From NCBI GenBank assembly GCA_963555705.1, contig OY743190.1, positions 10,391,501-10,455,500 of the forward strand: a DNA stretch of 64,000 bases, given 5' to 3'. Shown here one piece after another: positions 55,721-64,000 of the stretch; the first letter of the stretch is position 1, and every line of letters starts with the position of its first letter. This stretch comes from Ligustrum vulgare (lineage: Eukaryota; Streptophyta; Magnoliopsida; Lamiales; Oleaceae). Below the pieces are notes generated by a model that was not told where the DNA came from, searched no databases, and worked only from the letters and a program-made list of their open reading frames with translations. The position numbers and the translations under genes were made by a program.

Positions 55721-56222
55721 GACCATTGTAACAAGTTATCTCAAGACTCAACTTCTAATTCTTCACATTTTGTTCATAACACTTCAACAATTATAAATTT
55801 ATTTATTTATATTTTTGAGGTAAAATATATGGTTGAAAAGTGAAGAGAAAAAATGTGTATTGTTAAAAGTGATTTGAAAAATTGTATTATTTATAAATTA
55901 GTTTAAAAATTTAATGATTGCATTAAAGAAAATATGCTAAAGTTGAATTTCAAGTCTGTAGCAAATTGATCCCTAGGCAACATATACATTCCTTCCATTT
56001 AACCATTAAATTAAATGTATTTGTAATACTTTAGTTTAAAACAAATACGAAAATAAAATTATAGTAATCACGTTTCCATCAAAAAATTTATTTATTGCAC
56101 CACATTCTAATTGAACATAAAAGTCCACATTTTTTCCCACCATATCAATGTTTTCTCAAATTTTTCTTTACATTTTTAGTGTGTGTTTGATATTATATAA
56201 AAAGAGTTTTTTATATGAATAA
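55721..56222 (+). other. End of the NLR-B 3' flank
   Basis: Up to about 56050 it matches 32161-32590 of the NLR-A side. 56050-56222 has no match that I can see in the window. No gene. Confidence 0.5.
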
Positions 56223-56264
56223 TGATCCTAGTGGGAGAATGGGCAAGTGGTTCAAACAACTTCC
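56223..56264 (+). other. Templated filler at a duplication junction
   Basis: 56223-56255 repeats 56405-56437 exactly (33 bases). 56249-56264 repeats 56325-56340. The last bases, AACTTCCTA (56259-56267), repeat 56381-56389. These short overlapping copies of nearby sequence sit exactly where similarity to 10824 onward begins, so they look like filler made by template switching. Confidence 0.8.
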
Positions 56265-57979
56265 TAAGGCATATAGAAGAATACAAATCAACAAGTAAAA
56301 TTCTATTGGATGAGATGTTAGAACGTGGTTCAAACAACTTGATTCCAGATTTCAGCATAGAATTAATCTTGATGATTTGGAACTTCCTACGGAACCGATG
56401 GTTGCTGATCCTAGTGGGAGAATGGGCAAGTGGTTCAACCACTATTCTTGCCTGGTGATCCCAATGGACAGGGGAAAACCAAAGGTTCTCACTGTTCTGT
56501 CCCTTCTTTATATTCATAAAGAGGCAGTGAAGAGGTTGATCCCAATTAGGGATATACCAAGTAGTGGGAGGAGATGAAGGGACTCCGTTTGGACATAATG
56601 GAAATACACTTCCAGCGACTAATTGGAGTGAGAGGGTTGTAAGACCACCTTCTTGACGCTTATTCTATGGAGAGTCTTTTTAGACAGTCTCTACTGAAAT
56701 AAGAGAAGAGCTCCTCATTTAGGGAAGTGGTAGAAGTTATAGACTTGAAATCATGTAAGGTGAATGTGAACTCGGAATTAGATTCCTAGTAATCCAACAA
56801 GTTTGGATATTTGTAGACGCACCCAATGTGGTCAAACCTATAGGGTGTGATGATTTTTAAGATGATAAAAGAATGGTAGATGGAAAGGTTGATACCTTTA
56901 GTGCAAGGCTTATGGTTCTGGGTTTGTGAAACCCTTCTCGCCAATAGCCATGCAAAAGTTTACCTGGATCTTTTATCCATTGTCGTTCATTGTGAAAATG
57001 AGGTACGACAAATGGATGTCAAGATGTTGTTTCTTGAATGCATCTTGAGGAAATCATTTACAAAGTGTAATCTAATGAGTTCATATTAAAGACCATGAAA
57101 GTAAAATTCATGACTTACAATTTTCCAACTTTGGATTCGGGTAATTGTTCAAGATATGGAATATAGAATTTGATAGAACCATTGTGATACATGTTCTTGA
57201 TCAAAATCTTGATATATCATAAGTATACTCGAGTATACAGAAAGATGAGACAGTTTTCGCGACTATTTATTTGAATGACACTCTACTTATGTGTGAGAGT
57301 ATTTTCATTAAATAATAGTTGGTACCAGCAATTAGACTTGAAGGACTTGTAGATGACTGTCTATTTTTCTAGACATCCGTACTTTTCGTAGTGGGAGAAA
57401 AATGGAATAAAATAGTCTCAAGTTTCATGTAATAATAAGATACTATCTACATTTGCAATATTGAAGTCTTGAAAGGAATAATGTTCTTTGTAGACTTTAT
57501 ATATCTTATGAGTATTCTCCTAAGACTCATGGTAAGATAGAGAAGGTTCCTTATGCTCCGGCTATAGGAAGCCTTACTTTGCACTAGGTAGGTCATATCT
57601 TATGTTGGGGATATTGTTGGTGATTATTAGTTTGATTCAGGAGCAGATCATTGAATAGAGGTAAAGCATATACTGAAGCGTTTTCGAAAAACGAGTAAAT
57701 GTTTGCTTATCTATTCAGTTTGTGATCTGATGGATAAATACTAATTAAGATCTATTTTGACTAGGACTCTCGAGAGTCGTCAAAATTGAAATATAGTTGG
57801 GAGATAATGTGGTTAATTGGTTTGGTATAACACAATCTTGGATTGTTTGTTATACAATCGTGACTTACATCGAAAGGAGTTACTATCTTGGTTGAGGACA
57901 TAATCATTACTGTAATGATGGTGTTGACAAAGATGGATTATTCGATGTTTCATGTATACTCTAAAGGCAAGTGGGAGAT
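56265..57979 (+). pseudogene. Duplicate of the degenerate copia RT-RNase H region
   Basis: Copy of 10824-12529, equally degenerate. The integrase part is missing because the duplication starts inside the element. RT string RQMDVKMLFLE near 57010-57045. Confidence 0.75.
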
Positions 57980-59393
57980 TGTTGGAATTATATATGCCCA
58001 TAGAGTATGATTCACGACATTCGAAATAAAATGTATATTGATTGTATTAATATAAAGTTGCGTTTGTCCATGGGTCGATTTAATATTACAGATTGAGTGT
58101 TTAAGTTGTTAAACGCAGAAAGATTCAATTTGTAATTCGATCTAAAATTAACGTTCACGATCAGTAAATAAATATGGACAATTTATTTTGATAAGATCGT
58201 CTCGATTTTATTAAAGTCTATCTTTGACTTTGATAATAAAATTGAAAGTACGTTTGGAACATATTGGACGGGACCACGTGAAATTAATTTGTGACATTGA
58301 CCATACAAGTTTAATTTCACTTGACTATTATACGTGGGACCTTAATCCTAATCGGATAATGGACTTCGATTACTAACTTGAAGTTCTTTGAGGTATCAAT
58401 GGGTGAGATCAATTGCTGATCAATATCTCGGTACTTTGGGAATCAAAGTGAACTAATGAGGAATATATATTCGTATTATGGAATCCGTCACCTTTTAAGT
58501 ATGATCATAATCTCACCGGTTCTTCTAGTGGACAGTTGAATCTGAGCTCAGTAATTCGACAATGACTGTTGAATTCTATGATGTGATGTGATCACATCGA
58601 ACTGTCAGATAGAAGATGAGAGTTGAGAATTTATGAATATTCAGATAAGGGCATTTTGGTCATTGTAACTTGCTCTGAATATTTGAGTTGATCGACGGGG
58701 GTAACATGTAAGAACGATAGGTCAGATGATATAATTATTGATTAATTGTTTCAGTAATTTCAATTTTACTAAGAGTGCAATATCGTTCTTTTAGTGGAAT
58801 AGAACGTGATTAATAAATTAATTTTGACTGATCAAGAGTTGATCGGGTCATAATTAATTTATTGGAGCTTAGTTTAATTGGGTCCAATCAGGTTCCCTCG
58901 GTGGCTTCACTATAATGGATTTATACAGGTTTATTATCTATATTGGTTTGTGCAGAAATGGGCCTGGGTTATGGTACTAGGCCTGGTAGGATTTTGGAGT
59001 GTAAAGAGGTTACAAATAGTCTCCCAAGACTATTTTTTTAACCTAATTGGAAAAGTGGCGAGACACACACTAAAGTGTGTAGTGTGTGTTTCCTCTTTAC
59101 AAAGAAACTCTAATCCTAGTTTAACCTGGGCCTTGAGAAAGGTGACCACACACCTGTACAACTGCCATTGGAGAATACCGGGAAAAGTTTGAGGGTTTGA
59201 AGCTTTGGTGGAATCAAGAAGCGGCGAAAAGAGATTATTGTAAAGCACGCTACAAGGGTAATCTTCTCGAAACCATTTTTTTGTACAAAATTGTTTATTC
59301 CAAGATGAATACATAGAACAGAAAATCCTGTAACGGAATGATCTAGTCACAAGAAATCAATTTTTGTGAGTAGAGCAACCCGAGTTCCCAACA
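57980..59393 (+). repeat. Duplicate of the copia 3' LTR
   Basis: TGTTGG...CCAACA ends and 1414 bases, equal to 12530-13943. Its high identity reflects segmental duplication. Confidence 0.88.
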
Positions 59394-59777
59394 GACGTCT
59401 CGTAAGCACCCCAAAGATAGGGCACCGTCAACAATAAATTTGTTACATTTTGCATCAGGAGATCAATCTTAATTCCGTCAACATTTATTTTGTTAAACAT
59501 ATTTGGAAAAAGAGAGCAAATAATTTTTAATTCTTTTATATGAATTTTTTTTAAGAGTCGTAAACATTTGTATAAATTAATTAATTAGTTATTTAAAAGA
59601 CACTCTTAAAACAATATACGTAAAAACCAAAACAAAAAATAAAGAAACATGCATCCCTTCGAAATAGATAATTACTTCGTTGGCAAGATCATGATTGAAA
59701 CTCACTAATCTACCGTTGCTACCGGTCTCTCCACCACCATATATACTTGTTCCTCCACCACCGCTTACATTTTATCT

Positions 59778-61433
59778 CACTACTAAGAAGTAAAAACTGC
59801 GGCTATAGAGACGGGTTTTTCCGTCGCTGAAGCCATGATTTCCGTTGGTAACAATCTTTACCAACGGAATTCATCTGTTTATAAATCGGTTAGTGAAAGC
59901 CCCGTAGGTAATTTACCAACGAATATTTGATCGTTAGTAATTAGCAACGAAAAATATCCGTTGCTATTTAGCAACAAATGGTTTCGTTGGTATTTAGCAA
60001 CAAAATATTTCGTCACTAATCCGTTTGTGATTATTTAATTTTTTTAAAAAGAAGAATCTAATTATTTATTAATATATTTTATTGTGAACTAAAACTATAA
60101 AAAAAATTAATTAAAATGCAACAATAAATAAATAAATATGAAATTACCAAACATCTCTTCTCATTACTCCAAGAAATTACAAAACCATCTTTTTGTTTGA
60201 TTACAATCCCAGAAACAAGTAATTATCAAACATATTACTCAAAAATTCAAAATACATCAAACAACAAGAAGAAATCAACAAAAATTAAACCGTAAGTTTG
60301 CCTACAATCTCAATAATAATTAAACAAAACTCATCCTCTAAATTCAACAAAGTACAAGGAATTAGAAAACAAAACACAGTTCCTCCTCCATCGATTCCCA
60401 GTAGGTGAACTTCAACTTGTCAACCTCCATCGTCAGTTGAGATTTCTCCTCCTTCATCAACATTACAAAGGGTACCTTGTGGAGAAGAAGAGGTGTGAAG
60501 CAAATCGGTTCAACCTACCAACCGGAACAACAAAGACACCACCCAGCCAACCTACCAGTCGTGAATGAGTTGAACCCCACACCTTCCCCAACTCGATTAT
60601 GAGCTCCTTGAGTTGAATAAATCAAAAATAAAGCACAATCTAGGTGTGGGAAGGATGACCCAACTCATAAATCCAAGTTTCGAATGTCGAGCTCCTCACT
60701 CAGGCAGTGTAGAACCCTCGCTGTGAACAATGCACCTTTCTCTAGAAATTGGTAGTAGATATTAAGGAGTGAAGAATGGATAGATGGGGGGATGGATGAT
60801 TTGTTGCTGGAGATGATTGAAGAACAAGTTATTCTGGAGGAATACATTATACAAGTCTAGTGTGATGTGTGCATGTAATTATATATTTGGGGGGAATGGA
60901 ATAAATGAGGGAAAAATTGAAATTTTTTTGAAGAATTGAGAGGAATATTTGAAATTTTTTGGAGGGATTTTTGAAATTCTGAAAATGAGAATCCCTCTGA
61001 ACCCACAGGCAATAATGTTGAAGTTTCATTTTTATTTATTTTTATTTTTAATAACTTTACTAACAAAAAATAGTTGTAGGTAATGTTTACATTTAAATTT
61101 ATTGAATTTACCAACGAATAAATCCGTAGCAAATTTTAAATTTTATTTTGTTTTTTATTAAATTTTACTATCGACAATTAGTACGTTACAATCTTCATTG
61201 GTAAATTTTAATATTTATTATATTTACTTTTTAAAAAAAATTACCCACGGATTAACAACGGAATCTTAGTGACGATTATATGTTGTGGGTAATTCCGTTG
61301 CAAATATATTTATTTTATATTTATTTATTTATTATAATATTTCGTTGGAAAGTCATTGGTAATCTGTTACTAATAGCAACAAATGACGTCCGTTGGTAAA
61401 AAATCGTCTCTAAAGCCCTCCTTTCTAGTAGTA
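59778..61433. mobile_element. Duplicate of the CACTA element
   Basis: Copy of 14328-15983 with the same TCT flanks and the same altered last base of the right end, confirming passive duplication rather than a second transposition. Confidence 0.85.
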
Positions 61434-61498
61434 TCTCTCGTTGAGCATGTCTAAAAGAATAATCACAATTTTCCAGGAAAAGTAAGCAAGTACAGTAA

Positions 61499-62004
61499 GG
61501 CTGCGTTTGATAGCGATGGTGGAATTTGGGTGAAAAGAAAATGAATTTCAGGGAATTGAGTTCCTGAGAATTGGAAGTTTAATGTGTTTGATTGATTTAA
61601 TTTTTTAGCTGGAAAAAGTAGAAAATTTTCAACTTTTATTGTTTGATTGACATTATTTTTCACGGAAAATAAAGTAAAATTGATCTATTTTAATAAAAAA
61701 AAAAAAATTATTTTTATTTTTCACACATTTGTATTTGATAATAATAATAATATTGATTTTTAGAAAAAAAATAAATTAATTAACAATAACAAAAATGATC
61801 AAACGGTTACGAAAACGGTATAAGATTTTTCATGGAAAATAAAGCCTCCTCCCCCTTAGAAAATGAATTCATTCAAAACAAGAAAAATATCGAATTTCGA
61901 GACAAGTGGAAAAATGAATTCCATGGAAAATTTAGACAACCAAACAACACAAAGTTGAAAAATATATAATTTTCCATGGAATTTGAAACGTATCAAACGC
62001 ACCC
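61499..62004. mobile_element. Duplicate of the Tourist-like MITE
   Basis: Copy of 16049-16553, including the TAA flanks. A longer A-run near 61695 accounts for the extra length. Confidence 0.8.
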
Positions 62005-62778
62005 TAAGAACACACGTTAAGGTTAAAGATTGAAATATCTCCAACAAAATCGATGAAAGTTGTTATCGTATGCTCTGCAACTCTCAAGTCCATGTAAGTA
62101 AAGTCGAAGTATATTAGGTGCGGGATAGACACAAAGTGAAGAAATATTGGAATATATATTGGATTTGTATTTTTAAATTGAAAATATCAAGGATTAAATT
62201 AAAATGTAAAACTGAGAATTTATAAGCAAATGAATGAGGTCGAGGTGTCTTAGAAATATGACATGTTGAAGATGATGTCACTATAATTGGTATTATGTAA
62301 CCTTGATGAGAATCATAATATGTTTGACGAGAAGATCATCATATTTTCAAGCCAAACAAAACATGTTGCATGGTCAAGGTCTTCAAGATAAGAATGACAT
62401 GTTGGAAGAAGATTCAAAGCTAAAACGAGTGATCAAGTCAAGAGTTTAATAAATCAAAGAAGAACAAAAAAAACCTGCAAAAATATTATTCAGATTTTTG
62501 GTTAGAAGTCGAGACACAGTTTTCACATAGAGAACATTCGGATTTTGAAATTACCATCTCAGAAATAATTGTAGGTCTTTGAGTATTCTTTTCAACGCAC
62601 TTTGAATCTTCGCAATCGAATATGGAGAGAGAATTTTATGATCAAAACATCAAGTGATCGTGTGAAAATCAATTTCACAATCGCGAGAGTAAACATAGAC
62701 AACCATGCGATTGCCAGGTTTATAATCATGAGAGAGCATAGTTAAAAATTTTAGGGTTTCCCAAATTTTTGTTATTTC

Positions 62779-62782
<4 letters not shown>

Positions 62783-62829
<47 letters not shown>
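62783..62829. repeat. (TA)n microsatellite (duplicate)
   Basis: Counterpart of 17334-17379. Confidence 0.95.
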
Positions 62830-62833
<4 letters not shown>

Positions 62834-63404
62834 CTATTTTATGCCCATTTCTGGGCGTCTATTAGGTTTTATTTTTGTCCCTTACATTTATATAGGGCTT
62901 TTCATTCATTGTAATTTAACTTATTAAGACTTTGATTATTAAAATTGATTTGAGTGATTTTACTCTATAAAGATGAATATTTCCTTTAAACTTATGCTTA
63001 TTTGAATTTTTCGAACTTATCCAAGATTAATCTTCTTTGTAGCATTCAACTCGAACTTATCAAAAGCGTGAACAACATTTGTGCAATTTATTAGTTACGG
63101 TTCTTAATTCCGCATCAATATTTAATATACCTTAAGTTCTTGTATCATGAGATAAGGTCGTAATCTTACTAATTAAACCAACTCGAATTTGTAATTTTTC
63201 AGGCGTTCTTCAATTTAATGTCGCAAGTTTCATCGTGTTTTTCAAATGGAATCACATCAAACCTTCTATTAAAGAGAGAATTGAACAATTTTCTAGCTGC
63301 ACAATGGGGGAGTTAATCCATTGTACAACTAACAAAAATGCGCATATGTTTCGTAAGATTATTATAAATAAATTTAGCCGTAGTTTGAGCCCCATTATAA
63401 TTTA

Positions 63405-63573
63405 GGATGTGTTCGGCGGCTTAATGTAAATTATAATATGATTTATTGTATTTTTAGGTAGAATATGTTGTTGAAAAGTGGAAAAAAAATGTGTATAATT
63501 AAAAAGTGGTTTGAAAAATTATGTACATTATAAATTGAATTATAATTTACAATGATTAGTTAAAAGAACACAC
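63405..63573. mobile_element. Duplicate of the MITE at 17955
   Basis: Same ends and interior as 17955-18124. Confidence 0.6.
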
Positions 63574-64000
63574 ATTTTTCTTTCTCTTACTTTCAACCAT
63601 AATTATATTATAATAAATCTCAATCAAAGAAATTATAAAAAACACATTTTTTTAAATCACCTTTTATTTACTTTTTTGAAAATAATTTACGGAATTGATA
63701 TTGTTAGAGAAAAATCGTAAATGAACTTTAATTCTTAATGTGTTAATATATTGTTGAAAATTTTCATCCAGATCTTTGAAATATATATCAAATAATTATT
63801 TAAAATATCTGCTTAATAAATAAATTGGTGTGATATATTAAGAAGTAATATGATGTCATAAAATATTAGACAAATAATTAATTTCTTTATAAAATAGTAA
63901 TGGTAAGTCAACAAAAATGTGAAAAAAATTATGTATGGATAAACTGAATTAATTTGTGAACATACTTTATAAGGAAAAAAGTTTAATATTATGCTCTCGT

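Larger units (their letters stand above)
56265..64000 (+). repeat. Recent segmental duplicate of 10824-18551 (continues past the window)
   Basis: Same orientation and order: decayed copia RT/RNase H, copia LTR, CACTA, Tourist MITE, TA microsatellite and MITE. I see scattered single-base differences and small indels, such as a 9-base insert near 56923 and A/TA-run length changes. Identity is therefore clearly above 99%. The similarity continues to the last base, so the right end is outside the window. Since the first copy has intact copia sequence upstream of 10824 and this one has a filler junction, 10824-18551 is probably the source. Confidence 0.95.

Noticed and set aside
57980..59393. Partner LTR of the copia element at 12530, giving one giant 46.9-kb element
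   Set aside because: Identity continues far outside both LTRs on both sides, so this is segmental duplication.

Overview
The window is nuclear DNA of a flowering plant, most likely a eudicot. It is AT-rich, holds CC-type NLR disease-resistance genes, and is filled with plant transposons: Athila/Tat-type Ty3 elements primed by tRNA-Asp, Ty1/copia, hAT, CACTA, Mutator-like, PIF/Harbinger MITEs and Helitrons. I cannot name the species. No intact host protein-coding gene is visible.

Layout. 1-7052: 3' part of a decayed Athila-like Ty3 element (protease, RT-RNase H and integrase with stops and a frameshift) with its LTR. 7053-13943: a degenerate Ty1/copia element with its 3' LTR, carrying an hAT insertion. 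14328-19870: a CACTA element, several MITEs and a second hAT element. 20311-21161: a Harbinger-type MITE. 21368-26922: NLR copy A and its flanks. 26923-32160: a cluster of nested Helitrons. 32308-37710: a hairpin MITE, a Helitron helicase remnant, and a Helitron (33822-36027) placed by an empty paralogous site. 38113-47130: a young Ty3 element with only gag and protease, in tandem with a partial copy. 47131-48153: copia remnant. 48154-56050: NLR copy B and flanks, with a Tourist MITE, a Mutator-like element and other insertions that copy A lacks. 56223-64000: a very recent duplicate of 10824-18551 that runs off the right edge.

How it fits together. The locus looks like a decaying tandem NLR array. 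Both visible NLR copies are pseudogenes, broken at different places: A by a 1-base deletion in NB-ARC, B by a 14-base deletion before NB-ARC and a nonsense codon before the LRRs. The block upstream of NLR-A recurs, diverged, upstream of NLR-B (33.6-36.5 kb) and, nearly identical, at the right edge. A third NLR unit close to copy A is therefore predicted just beyond 64000. Paralogous alignment gives pre-insertion (empty) sites for several transposons.

The strongest candidate for something undescribed is in the young Ty3 element. Each LTR has eight copies of a CG-containing palindrome (TTACGGCCGTAA and near variants) in four pairs about 21 bp apart, just upstream of a TATA box. Six more copies lie in three pairs in the internal region after the gag-protease stop codon. 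All assignments come from reading by eye; no searches were run.
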